Positions 35,648 through 47,993 are shown, counted from the first letter of the stretch. The stretch is 64,000 nucleotides of DNA from Cheilinus undulatus (GCF_018320785.1 NC_054877.1:23480329-23544328); one strand, 5' to 3'. Notes: generated by a model from the sequence alone, not told the origin. Program-made: numbers and translations.

Positions 35648-37409
35648 AAAATAATTAGGGCTGCAAGCAGCACTGAAGGGCCCTCGCACATGGCCACTGG
35701 GTTGTCTCCTGCACAGCACAAGCTGAAATCTCCATCTTGTCTAGTTTCAGGAGATACCAGTCTAGAGTCCAGGAGATAAGTCCCCTCGTAGGAGTAATGG
35801 AGGTGCTAATGGCATCATACAGTAGGGGGCACTAGAGCAAAACTGTGAAAATAACATTGAAATTTGTAGAGAGGCAGACCCTGATCATCCATGTGAAATT
35901 TGAAGGCAATCAGGTCTTTCATATGAGAGATACATCCACTTCCTGTCAGATGGCGAAGGATCAAAATGGCTGACATGGCCACTGTGGCGTCACCTGCAGA
36001 GCACAAGCTGAGATCTCCATCATATCTGGTTTCAGGAAATACCAGTCTAGAGTCCAGGAGATAAGTCCCCTTGGAAGACAAATGGAGGTGCTAATGGCAT
36101 CTTACAGTAGGGGACGCTATAGCAAATCCATGAAATGAACACTGAAATTTGTGGACAGGCAGACCCTGATCATCCATGTAAAATTGTAACTCTTTTAAGA
36201 GTTACACCCACTTCCTGTCCAATGGCGAAGGATCAAGATGGCCACCATGGCCACTGGGGTGTGTGTTAATGAAACATGTCAATGTAGGGACAGATATTTA
36301 GGAGTTGAGATCAAAATCAGAGCATAATAGGTTCAACAGACTAAGGAAAATGCAGAAATGACCCATTTGCATCACTTCCTGTTGGCAGTAGGGGGTGCCA
36401 TGATAAGCTGTTTTCATGTGGGCGTGTTCAGTGTGATACTGATGTGTTGCCATAACATTCTGAAGACCATAGAATGATCTCCACCAAAGTTACATCAGTT
36501 TTCAGTGTATAATTTTCCAAAAAATTGACTTCTTTTGAAATTGGAGCGGAGCTGGTGGACTTCCTGTTGGGATTTTGGCATGGGGCTAAAGGGCTTGTTT
36601 GTAGCTCTGATGATGATCCATAAGCACAGCGAAAATAATAGGCCTAGGATGAACGTTGTATTTTTGGATAATTTTTTTTGTGAGAACCCATTAGACAGAC
36701 ATGAAAAATTAATGTTGTAAATGTTCACCTGGCAGAAGGGGGCGCTGTGACAAAGTGCTGATATTAATGTATGGATGTATTCAGGACCATTGTGTGATTA
36801 TCCATGTGAAGTTTGGTGATGATTGACATAAGCACTAAAAGTTATAATGCGTTAATGTGTAATTTTAACTGTAAAAAACACACCAAAAATAGGGTAAAAT
36901 TGGGCCCCTATTACGGCCCCGTCCCCTGGTGAAAACTCATGCCTTTGATAACTTTTCATCTCCAGGGGTCTGGTTTATGCAAAAAGAAATTCTGGAGTCT
37001 ATCAGATGAAATCCCTCGACACAGTTCGTTCAAATGCGAAATGTGTGCTTTTCCGAAAACGCCAAAATTTGACAAAAAACGGTTTGTAATGCGGTTCCTG
37101 TAGCGGATGGTCATAATGTAATTTTTTGTTCGTCTCATCATGATACATATGTGTACCAATTTTGGTGCATGTAGGTGTTACCCACGGCCCTATCTCACTT
37201 TTGGCCTAGTGGCGACCGCCTGATGGATTTGCGAAATTCCACCAAAAGGTTGTTATTTCTCGTGAGGGGACAATTTTGGGGGAAGTTTAGTGAGTTTTTG
37301 ATCATGTTAAGGCCCCCAAATTAGCGATTTCCCTGAGAGTAAAATAATGATAATGGCTACAGATACAATAGGGTCCTTGCTGACCCTAGGTCGGTGCTCG
37401 GGCCCTAAT
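35648..37409 (+). repeat. 1.8 kb teleost interspersed repeat with internal tandem duplication
   Basis: The left end TAGGGCTGCAAGCAGCACTG and GGGCCCTCGCAC, and the right end ACCCTAGGTCGGTGCTCGGGCCCTAA, are the characteristic ends of a common fish repeat. Several AGTAGGGGGC..CT words (35822, 36108, 36389, 36737) recur inside. No ORF with known domains. A 285-bp unit is duplicated between about 35690 and 36260. Confidence 0.7.
35690..36262 (+). repeat. 285-bp direct tandem duplication
   Basis: AGCACAAGCTGAAATCTCCA at 35715 recurs as AGCACAAGCTGAGATCTCCA at 36000; CAGACCCTGATCATCCATGT and CACTTCCTGTC..ATGGCGAAGGATCAA also occur twice with the same spacing. Divergence between units is low. Confidence 0.85.
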
Positions 37410-37650
37410 GAACAACACTGTGCGGCACTTTCTATTAGTCTTTCAAAAGCATTTGGTACAGCAGACCATACACTGCTAAAGCAAAGCCTTGTTAGAGCAG
37501 GTGTGTCTCCTCAAACTGTTTCCTGGTTCAACAATGACCTCACAGACAGAACCCAGTGTGCTGGCAGAAGGTTACACCTCTGACTCTCTGAAAGTAAGCA
37601 AAGGAGTGCCTCATGGGTCAGTTCTGAGGCCTCTCCTTTTTATTTTTATT
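37410..37650 (+). pseudogene. L2-type LINE reverse-transcriptase fragment
   Basis: A frame with SISLSKAFGTADHTLLKQSL and VSWFNNDLTDRTQC, then after a frameshift LKVSKGVPHGSVLRPLLF, matches RT motif regions of L2/CR1-clade LINEs. The motif-A Asp positions are damaged (AFGTADH in place of AFDTVDH) and only about 240 bp remain. Confidence 0.8.
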
Positions 37651-37949
37651 ATTCAAAACTTATTTTAAAGAGACAAAACAAAAGCCATGCTGTTTTCAGT
37701 TGCTAAGGCAGTTTTTAATTTTAGTAGCCTCTTCAGAGATCATAATCAACCAATACAATTATGTTTCTATCCCTTGGTTAAAAAGAAGTGAGGAAAAATT
37801 AAAAAACGTCTATTTTCATATGAAAATAAGGACATATGGGCTTTTTTAAAGTTATTGAGATGTCTATAAGGTGTTTCCTTTATTATAATTAGTGTTATTC
37901 TTAAATCAAATCAGCCTTATTTCATCAGTGCTTGTGTTGTTTTCTCTAG

Positions 37950-38108
37950 GCTCTGTATGCTCGTCCAGGACAGCTACGGGATGTTCAGTGAGGTCCAGCT
38001 CCACCTCCTGCCCTGCAGAGACGACCTCCAGCGGTTCATCCACATGTGGCAGGGGAGGACCTGCATGCTCAGAGGCATCAAAGTGGTGCAGCGGGTCACT
38101 CGAGAAAG
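37950..38108 (+). CDS. spidr: spidr coding exon (window exon 7)
   Basis: Acceptor tttctctag; the first base completes Arg, then LCMLVQDSYGMFSEVQLHLL, RFIHMWQGRTCMLRGIKVVQ and RVTRE plus a split Arg codon at donor gtgaga. The alternating hydrophobic strands (CMLVQD, SEVQLHLL, CMLRGIKVVQR) look like an OB-fold-type beta barrel; this is inference. Highly conserved block of SPIDR. Confidence 0.93.
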
Positions 38109-41105
38109 GTGAGATCTTCACACTCCTCCGTCCCTTTAAGTCTTTGTTGCTTTTCACCTGCATTTCAGTTCACAGCCATGGATAAACTTCAACGGGGTTA
38201 TCTTATCTTACCTCTTAGCCCTGGGTAAATGCAGATGGTAGACACGTCCTGATATGAATGTTGGTAATGTAGCCTCAGAGCAGCCTGGTGCTGTAGAGGC
38301 ACAGAGTCTGAAGCTAAATCTTCCAGCACATATGGATTGATTGTTTTGGTAGTTAATGTGTGAATCTCCAGTTTTGTAAACCGCAGCAAATTCCCCATTT
38401 TTATCCTTGAATGCCCTTTTTTCAAACATGAACACCCACACTGACAGCACAATGAGATTTTAATGTGAGCTCACATGAACTTGATTATGCAGCTCCGCCA
38501 GCAGTGCAACAGTGTTTACATGTAAGGTGATACCGAGGTACACGCTCTTGTCCCTTGTGAGTTTCCATAGTCAGGATCCCAGATTAGAAGCAGTTAGATG
38601 AACTGACATGGGAACATTTAGAGCTGGGGGCTGGGGGTATGTTTACATCTCTGGTATTTTCAATGCCACCACAGCCTATAATGTCACAAGGGGTTGTCTG
38701 CTGTCAGACGCTGATGGGCTATCTTCAGTTCAGCACATGGGGCTGACTTGCATGGGGCTGACTTGCACTCTCAAGTGAGAACACACGTGGGCCCAGCTGG
38801 GGTAAATAAGACCCTTGTTTTTTAGACCCTCAGTTCCAGGGGATAAGTAATTGATGGACTTCTAGGCACACCATTAAGATAAATTAAGCTAAGATAGCAG
38901 TTGTACATTGTGGGAAACATGTCTGTTTACTTATTTTGCATTAAACAGGTGATATACTATGATATAACGGTAATTGGCAATGCCACACTAAGGAGATTTA
39001 GTATAATGACTGAAAGGAAAGGGGAAAACTAGCCTGGCTCAGTACAAAGTGAACAATAACGACATCCCTGCTTACTGATTAACTGACTTGTGAAAAAAGA
39101 AGACACTCCAGAGAGTCAAATGGTTTGACTTTTACCCCCTGTTAAAGCACAACTTTTTATTTTTAACACTTTTGTTTGGTACTGAGGAAACAAATGAGAT
39201 GTGTGATAATGCATGCAAAATTAAGGCTTTAAAAAGGTGTTAAAAATGTTCAAATGCTGGATTTTTAAGTCTTAAATTTTGATGTTTTTTTTTAATTTAT
39301 TTTTAAGTAATCTTAAGAGGTTGTAGGCTTTAAAAAACTTTAAATCAGAATTAAAGAGTAATATATGTTTCCTGAAATGGGAAATAAGACATTGTATTTT
39401 TGATCTTAAAACCTAAATGTATGCTTTTTTACTTTTTAGCTTTAACTGCAGTAAAGATCACATAGATGGGTACTGCTAGATTGTGACACAGCTACTTTTG
39501 GGTGGCTTAAGTAAAAAAATAAGTCCTTCCAGTGTCAGTTACCTCATGGTATCAGGGTTTTTTCTCATAGTCAAGTGTAAAAATTCTCCAAGAAATCCTC
39601 ATTTTCATACAACAATTCTTTGTTGTCACATTTCTGTCTTACTATCAGCTCATAACATAAACATAATTGTGTAGTTAGTGTAATGGGTTAGAAAATGAAG
39701 ATGCAATAGAGTCTGAAAATGTATAAAGAGGACTGCAGATGGCCTAGTGGGTTCAGGCGTGCCCAATGGCAGCCCGGTTTCAAGTCTGGCCTGTGGCTCC
39801 TTTCCCTCATGTCTCTCCCACACTCTCTCATCCCTATTTCTGACGTTATCTACTGTCCTCCACTATAAATAAAGGCATAAAAGGCAAAATATCTTTAAAA
39901 ATGTATGAAGAGGGTCTTATAGAAATTCTTTAAAGTATTACATTTAATGCCATATTTTCTGTGTATACCCTGTCCTTATGCACAGGAAGCTAACTGTCAC
40001 AAACAGTTTACTGTTTGATAGTAAATGTAAGATTGTTATCAATCTTACTCTTTTCCAAGATGTTTAACTCAGTCTTTAAAATACAAGGCAAGTTCTTGTG
40101 TTTCCAAACTATGAATCTGGGACCAATCTGGCACTTGTGTGAGTAGCATGTCAAATCAATGTTGTCCTTATTTTAGGTGCTGCAGCTCCTTATAGAGGGA
40201 GAAATTTGATTATTGGCTTTTACATCACTGCTGTTGGATAGTCTTACTTTTTATTCCATCCGTTCTTTCTTTGCTATGAACTTTGATTCTAATTAGACTT
40301 GATCTTCTAAAGCAAAAAAACATTTGCAGCACTAACATTTCCTATAAGCTCAGTATCACAGAGTTAAATGAGTACTGTTAGTTTTGTCGTTACTCATCGT
40401 TGTGCAGGCGTCACTGGACTTGAATGGGCTGCAGAACCAGTTCCACACAAAGGAAGCCTGTGATTACAGGCTGACTAACAGGTTGTTAACCACTGGCTGA
40501 TATGACGGGGATGAATAAGTAACACTGACCGGCCACCATGAACTCAACCAGTGCTTCTCAGAAAAGAGACAATGAATCAAGACTGACATGTCTCCTCCTG
40601 CTGGATGACCACTTGAGGTTTTTTCCCATTTTACTTATTTGATTGTTACTTCTGGTACCGGATAAACTCCATAAAGCTTATCGTGATCTGGTTTCAGTCT
40701 TTCATCACTGAGATTAAGAATCTGATGAAAGCAGATGACTGCCACTTTATAAACAAAGTAGATAAAATCCCTTGTAATTTGCTTTTTAACCCTTGTTATT
40801 TTTGCACCACAATGATATTGTGATTTACACAGGGTGTGAGTGTTGTTCCCACCCTCTCAGTATCTCAGAGGCTGCTTGTAAAAACAGTTTTTGTGTGTAT
40901 CTGATCTGCCAGCCCAAGCATGCTCTGTTAATGCTCAGTGACGTTAAAGCGAGTTCTGTCTTAACAGATTCATGTTTCTGTGGAAGTGAAACTGGCTCTC
41001 TGAGCTTCCCTTCAAAGTCTCTTATTCACAAGTTTCTCCTCTTTTCACCCCTTTTCAGCACCCCCTCCCCCTAACTCTTTTTGGGATTTTTTTGTCTCTC
41101 TCCAG
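38109..41105 (+). other. spidr intron (3.0 kb)
   Basis: One full-length SINE at 39730-39897. A short stretch at 39223-39345 repeats the tcttaaa/aaaaggtgttaaaa words of the CAGGGTTCC repeat family. Nothing else recognised. Confidence 0.6.
39730..39897 (+). repeat. tRNA-derived SINE, near full length
   Basis: A-box-like ATGGCCTAGTGGGTTCAGG (39739 onward), a B-box-like GGTTTCAAGTC (39776), then the family's CCTTTCCCTCATGTCTCTCC body and an ATAAAGGCATAAAAGGC tail. It shares body and tail with copies at 7587, 60873 (reverse) and 62655 (reverse). Confidence 0.8.
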
Positions 41106-41193
41106 GCGTTCCAGGCTTTTTAGTTTGATAGACAGTCTGTGGCCCCCACTGATTCCTCTGAAATATCATGGAAACACACCCAGTACCTCCACT
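41106..41193 (+). CDS. spidr: spidr coding exon (window exon 8)
   Basis: Acceptor ctctctccag; completes Arg, then RSRLFSLIDSLWPPLIPLKY and HGNTPSTST, ending on a full codon at gtaagt (41194). The basic RRSRLF segment follows directly from RVTRER of the previous exon. Confidence 0.9.
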
Positions 41194-41876
41194 GTAAGTC
41201 CTTACGTGGTTTGGGCCACATGTTTTTATTTTATAGTAATACATTTTGGAGCTGCATGCTTATTTTTTTCATAAGTGAAGTTTGGGAAATTTCTGTGACT
41301 GATTGTGATCAGAGGTTTCCTAAAGTTGTAAAAATTACATCAAATCTCCTGATCTTTGGAGTAAAGAAACTCCAGATCCTCATCCTGAGAAAATTCAGAT
41401 CTGTTAACACATGAAACAAAGAAAAGCAAAACATTGTACCAAAAAGGCCTTTAATTCTCACCATTTTCAAAATAAGGCATGCATATTTCATGCGCATTTC
41501 TAAAAGAGTTCAATGTGAAACCAGTTATTCTAAAGTGCTGAAATGTGTGATTGTCCTGTGAGGAGAAAGGTTGCAAATGACAAACAATAAAAAGACAAAA
41601 GACCATACAATTTAGGAAACATTTACAATTTTGAGGAGTGAACATGCTGAAAAGAAATAATATATGTGCAAACTGACAACTTCAGCAAGTTGACCACAAG
41701 TATTCAGCAGAACAAAGCGGGCTGCAAAAACAAAAAGACGTACAAATTGAATAAGCATTGGTTTAGAGTTTTGATGTCAGTAAAAATACGATGAGAAACA
41801 TGAGTCTTTGGGAACAATGATTTTTCCACATCTGTACATTTTGTTTAACATGTAAATTTAATCCTTGTCTTTATAG

Positions 41877-42017
41877 GAATGTAAACCTGCAGGTCTGGCT
41901 CCCAGTTTCTGCTATCTGCTGTCTGGTCAGGAGAGTTCAGTCCAGCTGTCTGAGGAGAAAACCATGTCCTCGCTTTTCCTCCCTAACACATACCTAAGTC
42001 TAAAAGACATTCTGCAG
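41877..42017 (+). CDS. spidr: spidr coding exon (window exon 9)
   Basis: Acceptor cttataggaat gives AG at 41875-41876. The 47 codons read ECKPAGLAPSFCYLLSGQES, then SSLFLPNTYLSLKDILQ, ending in phase 0 at gtgaac. The APSFCYLLSG segment is typical of SPIDR orthologues. Confidence 0.92.
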
Positions 42018-42127
42018 GTGAACAGCTTCTCTTACACTCATCAAATTTTTAAAAATTGACGCACATGTTGATAACTTGTCTCGGTTAAGTTGATCTATGA
42101 CTTTTTTTTTTCTTCTTTTTTTTTCAG

Positions 42128-42190
42128 AGTGAGATTAAAACCTGTCGCTGCAGTTTTTTTGCAACAGTCATTTATAAGAGGATAAAGCAG
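42128..42190 (+). CDS. spidr: spidr coding exon (window exon 10, 21 codons)
   Basis: A 63-bp exon between a long T-rich acceptor (ttcttctttttttttcag) and donor gtactt. It encodes SEIKTCRCSFFATVIYKRIK plus Gln, in phase 0 with both neighbours. The C-rich, strand-like CSFFATVIYKRI segment is conserved. Too short to be found as an isolated ORF. Confidence 0.9.
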
Positions 42191-44127
42191 GTACTTCTCC
42201 CTCTTTCTCTTATGACATTCTTTGGTTTATGTTTAGTATGAAGTATGTAATAAAACATATCCAGCAGAGAACCTTAATCATCCTTTTTAGATCATTTAAA
42301 CCAACAAACTGATAAGATTGAGCTCTGACGCAGAGAGCTCGCTCATATCACTGTGTGGATGACAATCTCTGTGAGGCCTAGCCATTCTTTACCATTGATT
42401 GGTGAGACCTTTAAACTTTGACGAAGGGGAGATAGCAGCAGCTCTGAACAGAGCGATGGACTTTGACACACTCACACCACTTTTTCCATGCTGTTTTACT
42501 AGTAACCAGCACTGTTTATCCTGTTAATGAATAATCTGAAGTCAAAAATGCTTTCACCTGGGTCATCTCAAATCCAGTATTTTAAAATTCTGTGATCTGT
42601 GGTCAAAATAAAATGATATTGAGTCCTATCTTTATACAGAGGCAACAGAAAATTAAGTCATTTGCACCAAACCTCTTTAATTTCAAGGTGAAAATAAATT
42701 TCTACAAAGTAATGTCAATTAAATAAAAAAATATGTTATGTGAAATAGATGTTTGCAAAAATATTCCACTCTAAAGTGACTGATGTAATTTAACAGAGGC
42801 CCAGCCAAATGATGCTAGAAGTCTCACAATATGTGAAATGGAGATCAGCTGAGTGCGGTGAATGTGTCTTAAGTAACTATAGTAAAAAGATACCTGTGTC
42901 TGGAAGGTCCAGTCACTGGTGCATTGGTATTCCTGGCTACCATTACACCATAAAGACAAGAGAACACTCCAAGCATTTCAGAAAAAAAAGATTATAGAAA
43001 AGAAGAAGAAGTCAGGGGATTCCATCATCAGGAATAGAGGGAGTATGACACATGTTTAAATCTGCCAAGATCAGGCTGTCTTCACAAACTGACAGTTCAA
43101 GAAGGAGACTAGTGAGAGGCCACCAAGGCACTTATGACTACTCTGATGGAGTTAACCACTGCACATCACCACAAACTCACCATCCCCACTGTGAAGCACG
43201 TTGGTGGCAGGATCGTGCTGTGGGGATGCTTCTTGGGAGCTGGCCCTGGAAGGCTTGTAAAGGTAGAGGGTAAAATGAAAGTGGCAAAATATAGGAAAAT
43301 CCTAGAGGACAATCTTATCCAGTCTGCAAGCTTGGGTGAAGATTTATTTTCCAGCAAGACAGTTACCTCAAGCATACAGCGAAAGCTACACAGAAATGGT
43401 TTAAAGACAACAAGGTGAATGTTCTGAAGTGGGCAAGTCAAAGCCCAGACCTCAATCTTATGGAGAATTTGTGGCTGGACTTGAAAAGAGCTGTTCACGC
43501 CGGGTCCCTGTGCCACCTGACAGAGCTTTAGCAGTTTTGCAAAGAAGAATGGAGCAAAGTTGCAGTGTCCAGATGTGCAAGCCTAAATTAAGACCTATCC
43601 ACACAGACTCAGTGCTGTGATTGCAGCCAATGGTGCATCTACTAAATACCGACTTGAACGGGATGCAGTCACTTTTTTTACATGACCTATTTTTATTTCA
43701 TTGACTTCACTTTGAGACGTCTGTTTTCACATTGACATTAAAGAGGGTTGTTTTTTGTATTTTTTTTTTGTCAAAATGCCATGACCATGATTGATCTATA
43801 AAATCAATAAAGAAAAACATCCAAGAGGGTTAATACTTTTCATAGGCACTGTGTCTGAAGATCGTTTTTTATTTTCTTGTTTTATGAGTTTAGAAGTTTG
43901 ATATTAAAGATCATTTCAAAATCTGACAGAATTACTTTACAACACAAGGTATCAAATAGTATAAATGTAGTCTTTTTTTAGTTTTACCTTTTTTGACAGC
44001 AGTAGAGAACTTTCTCATAATTTATGCTGTGTAGGCTTTTGTTATCTAATATTTCCATTAGTGGTTTCTTTCAAGGTTGTTCTACGTGACTCTAAATCTT
44101 CTCTTTTTGTCTGTGTGTCTATCTTAG
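42191..44127 (+). other. spidr intron (1.9 kb), mostly a Tc1 relic
   Basis: A Tc1-like element covers about 42640-43852. The first 450 bp and the last 270 bp show nothing recognised. Confidence 0.6.
42640..43852 (+). mobile_element. Tc1-like element, heavily decayed
   Basis: Sense-strand frames carry transposase pieces in order: a DNA-binding region near 42809-42995, a CGGR/GGRIVLWGCFLGAGPGRLVK block near 43200-43260, and SPDLNLMENLWLDLKRAVHA near 43444-43500 with CKEEWSKVA following. The right end (AATACTTTTCATAGGCACTG, ending 43851) is typical of fish Tc1 elements; the matching left end is not clear, so the start is approximate. Confidence 0.8.
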
Positions 44128-44326
44128 AGCAGCGAAGTAGGCCAGGGTGAGATTTGGTTGGTGCTGACAGACCCCAGTCTTCAGGAGGAGTGGCCCGAGG
44201 GGCCATGTAGGCGAACAGTGCCCCTATGTGTGAGCACATCCTGTGTGATCACTTCCTCTGTCCTCGAAGCTTTAACCTCCCCCACCACCTGTCGCATGTC
44301 ATTCAGAGATGCCATCAGAGAACATG
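44128..44326 (+). CDS. spidr: spidr coding exon (window exon 11)
   Basis: Acceptor ctatcttag; phase 0. The frame reads SSEVGQGEIWLVLTDPSLQE, a CRRTVPLCVSTSCVITSSVL strand region, and CRMSFRDAIREH before a split codon at gtaaag. The EIWLVLTDPSL segment is conserved in SPIDR. Confidence 0.92.
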
Positions 44327-45131
44327 GTAAAGCTTCAATTGATGGGCCATTGTCTTACCTGTGTTTTTTTTTCTTTTTTTTTATCTCATACGACTTTGTG
44401 TATAAATCACTCTAATGGGAGTCCAAAACATTAGATACATCATTTAAAGTTCAATTCTTAGGCACTCAGATATCCACATTTATCGAATCATTATTTATTT
44501 GAATAGATTTCAGATGGTTTTATTGTGTTTTTTATCACTTTACATTTATGTATTGCTGTTTATAATACTAGAAAAGTTATGTGTAAAGTGAAAGCAATTG
44601 TGAAAGTAGTAAGTGTAAAATTGTAAGCTTCAAGTCACATCTTTTGTTTATGAGTTATTATTTATCAAATTTGTATATGAAAAAAACTTTATGAAAGAAA
44701 AGCTCTAAAGCTGGGTTTGCAAAAGATGATTTTTGGCCTGATGTAGGGCATTAACTGGGTCATGCCCTGCCCAGTTTGTTCAAATAATCATCTAGTGTTT
44801 GGTGTCAGAACAGGTATTTTGCTGCTCCTGATCAAGTAGCAGCCACCCTGATCTAGAATGGTTCTGCGTTGAGCAGAGAGGGAAGTTTTAGCAACCGGAT
44901 GTTGTGAACTTTTACAGCTCACAAACATCCGTTTGGCAAGGATCGTAAACAAAAGTGTGCCCAGAGTCATGTGGAATACTGAAAAAAAAGCCTTTGTGTG
45001 AAATTATGACAACAGTACGAGTGCCTTTTTGACGTCTCATCCAAGATACACCACAATAGAGATACAACGTAGTCACATTTGATGGCGAGTTTCTGTGAAT
45101 TGGTTTCACTGCCTGGCTGAATCATCTAATT

Positions 45132-46335
45132 CAGTGTTTTTTAACTGGCTTAGCCTATGTGCCCACAACCACCTCCTTAACAAGAAATAGCTACCCTGTT
45201 TTCCGAAAACCCTCAGCAACTCTGATTTATTTCTAAAAAATAATGCAGAGGTGGGAAAAGTGACAGACTATTGTACTCAAGTAGAAGTACAGTTACTCTG
45301 AGTAGAAGTAAAAGTAAAAAGTAAGTCATTCAAAATGTACGCAAAGTACTGAGTAGCTACTTATGATACCCAAGAGGCTCTCACAGTGAAATATGACCTG
45401 TCCTTAATGTCCAATAACAAGAAAATACAGACCTCCAACCAGGTTAGTTATTATAAGCTTTGACCTGTTTAGGGAAGAAATATGGAATCATTCTCTTGCT
45501 ATGTGCTACTGACCGTCATGTGTTGGGAAAGCCAAATGACTGGTTGTTTTCATGTTGTTGGGAAAAAGCTCGGACCTCCTCGTTGTGGCTTTTAGTGTTT
45601 ATTTTTTTTACTCAGTACCCAGTGCTTTTTAAAATGTAATTAAGAACAATACTTCACCCAAAATATATTTAAGTAAAAGTAATGATTTTCAAAAAAGTGC
45701 AAGTACACATAAAAGCTACTCAATTACAGGAATTTGAGTAAATATGATTAGTTACTTTCCACTCCGTCACTTTGGTTCCAGATGCATCTGGACAAGGAGA
45801 CAAGACAATACAAGCATGTTTTAAAAGCGCATATTACAGAAGTCCTAACTGGGCATATTTTAGTTTTCTTTGCTTTCTTGTGATCGTAAGTCACTTTTCC
45901 AGCACATATCTGTAAGTAATTATGCACTTTCAAAATTACTGTTTATTTTTAACTTATTATTGTAATCTGTCCCTGAATTGTATTATTTATTGTGACGTGT
46001 GTTGCTGACCTCTTGGCCAAGTCACGCTTGTAAAAGAGATCTCAAACTCCGTGGGTCTTTATCTGATTAAAAAAATAAAATAACTTGAAGAATTGGTTTT
46101 CTATAAATCTCAAGAAATTAACATATTATGAAAAAACCAGACGAGTTGAGTTCTTTAGAAAACAGCAGAAATTCACTCATCATCCTTTGAAAAACTAAAT
46201 TAAGATATATGAATCTATGTTCCACACCTGATGGAGTTTTTGCCACAATTTTTCATCCTGGCACACATTCACGACCCACTGACAACGACTCCTTGACCCA
46301 CTTTTGGGTCCTGACTCATCAGTTGAGAACCACTG
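45132..46335. repeat. hAT-like repeat ends flanking a nested repeat
   Basis: Left CAGTGTTTTTTAACTGGCTT and right TCAGTTGAGAACCACTG are the mirrored ends of a fish hAT-derived repeat whose body has GACCCAC/GGGTC words (46275-46310). Between them, 45245-45772 starts GAGGTGGGAAAAGTGACAGA with ACTCAAGTAGAAGTACAGTT, and ends TAGTTACTTTCCACTCC, the layout of another common teleost repeat. No matching target duplication was found for the outer ends, so they may be two separate insertions. Confidence 0.55.
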
Positions 46336-47202
46336 GTCTGGTGTCTGCGTTCAAAGGATCATAATATTAACAATCAGTCGAAACTATCCACGTGTCTGTG
46401 GTTTGTTAAGATTTAAAAACGTCTAGTATTTAGGCAGCCTTAATCATGAACCCACACAGAATTATCAGCTTATCAGTGCCTCCTCTCAGATTTAGGGAGT
46501 GTTGAAATGAGTTTCAGCTCATTGCCAGGCTTTCTGGCCCTAATCTATTTTCATTCAGTCCCTGATTTATCAAAGCTGCGTTTTCAACTTTTAAAAGTGC
46601 TTTATCAGAGAAAAAAAAACATAACGGCATTTCTAAGAACAACCAAACAGCTGGCAGACATGATGACAGACTAGCTGGTTGTCAGTATTACACTGGTTAA
46701 TGTAAGACGGGTCACTCAAAAGAAGACTAAAGTTGCTGATTTAGCTGCTGTAGTTCCCTAGTAAGATGTCATATCAAGACAAACTATATAAAAGTTGTGT
46801 TCAGTCATTGTTGAAGATGCTTTCAATTTGCCTGAAAACGATGTTATGGCTGCTCTAACAGTGTTTTACTGTTGTAACAGCTTAATGATGGGCTTACTCT
46901 AACTTCAGTTGTTGTGATGTAAGGCGATGTAAGCTCCTCTTATTTCCAATATATAGATTGAACCCTTCCAAAGCATTGTAGACATCATAAAGCCCAATCC
47001 CGAATTATTACTCTTCTAAGTAGTATTGAATTAAGTTTTATTACTTTGTACTGTTGTTCTCCTACTCTCACTCCACTGAAAGATATCAGTCCTGGGTATT
47101 GAGATGAGAAAAATTAGAAATTTATGTTGTACACCTCAAAAACTCAAATCTCAACAGGCCTGGTTTTGTAATTACTGGACAACAACATCTAATTACAAGT
47201 TA

Positions 47203-47467
47203 CTATAAACCATTGTCTCTCAACCTTGTGGGTCAGGATCCTAAAGTGGGTCGTGAAGCCATTTTCAGTGGGTCACAAGAGTGTGCCTAGAAAAAATATG
47301 AAGCAAGAAGCCTATGATGTGTTTTATCTCTCACCTCTTTTGTTTCATCTCTTATCCAAACTTCACTATTTTTCATTAAAACCCTTAGTTATGATTGCAG
47401 AAGGTAGGAACATTGGAGGTGGTGGTGGGTCCTGATGCCAGACCACTTGAGAACCACTACTATAAAC
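47203..47467. mobile_element. hAT-type MITE with 8-bp target duplication
   Basis: The element (47211-47459, 249 bp) begins CATTGTCTCTCAACC and ends GAGAACCACTA; both sides carry CTATAAAC (47203-47210 and 47460-47467). Interior has mirrored GGGTCAGGATCC and GGGTCCTGATGCC. Same family as the ends at 45132-46335. Confidence 0.9.
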
Positions 47468-47795
47468 TTTAACTTAAATTTTAGATTAACATCTAATTCA
47501 ACACATTAAACAAAAATGATAAGGCTTGTGTTGCTATAAATAAGTCAAATGTATACCATTTTACTAAAGTGTCTTGAAATTAGATGTATTTTATTAGAGT
47601 GTAGTTTTTATTTCAACACACAGCCCTATGCAGATACGTTTTATTCATTAAAAGCAATTCAGGCCTTAATTTTTGTTTTTCACATCTTGAAATAAGATTT
47701 TTATCTGGACTTCTTTGCTTTCAGTTGAGGTTTTGTAGAGTTTGGTAATGTATTGCCTTTTTTAAAACATTAATTTTCCTCTCATGTCTATCTAG

Positions 47796-47993
47796 ATGTT
47801 CTCGTGTGCGTGGAGCAGTCAGTCATTGACATCTGCTCTGAGGATCTTCAGGACAATCTTGAGTCATCCTCCGTCAGGCCAGAGTCACTTTCACAGTCTC
47901 TATCTGAGCCTCCGGCAAAGACCCTGCCCCAACCTGTGAGACTGGATCCTCTGAGTCCTGAGATCACACCCAACTCCCTCTGCTCTCTCACAG
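47796..47993 (+). CDS. spidr: spidr coding exon (window exon 12)
   Basis: Acceptor ctatctag; completes Asp, then VLVCVEQSVIDICSEDLQDN followed by a Ser/Pro-rich linker (SLSQSLSEPPAKTLPQPVRL, DPLSPEITPNSL) and CSLT plus a split codon. The linker leads into the zinc-ribbon domain of the next exons. Confidence 0.92.

Larger units (their letters stand above)
26017..37949 (+). other. spidr intron (11.9 kb), the longest in the window
   Basis: Contents in order: non-repetitive moderately GC-rich blocks (26170-26480, 27330-27560, 29200-30060), a repeat copy split by a hAT MITE (27762-28695), a possible core promoter (30600-30720), a Tc1 deletion derivative (30962-31509), plain AT-rich sequence (31510-34180), a 31-base T run (near 34190), a degenerate SINE (35040-35215), a 1.8 kb fish repeat (35648-37409) and an L2-type LINE fragment (37410-37650). 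Confidence 0.65.
44327..47795 (+). other. spidr intron (3.5 kb)
   Basis: Contains hAT-like repeats at 45132-46335 (with another fish repeat nested at about 45245-45772) and a MITE with target duplication at 47211-47459. The rest is AT-rich with no recognised content. Confidence 0.6.
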
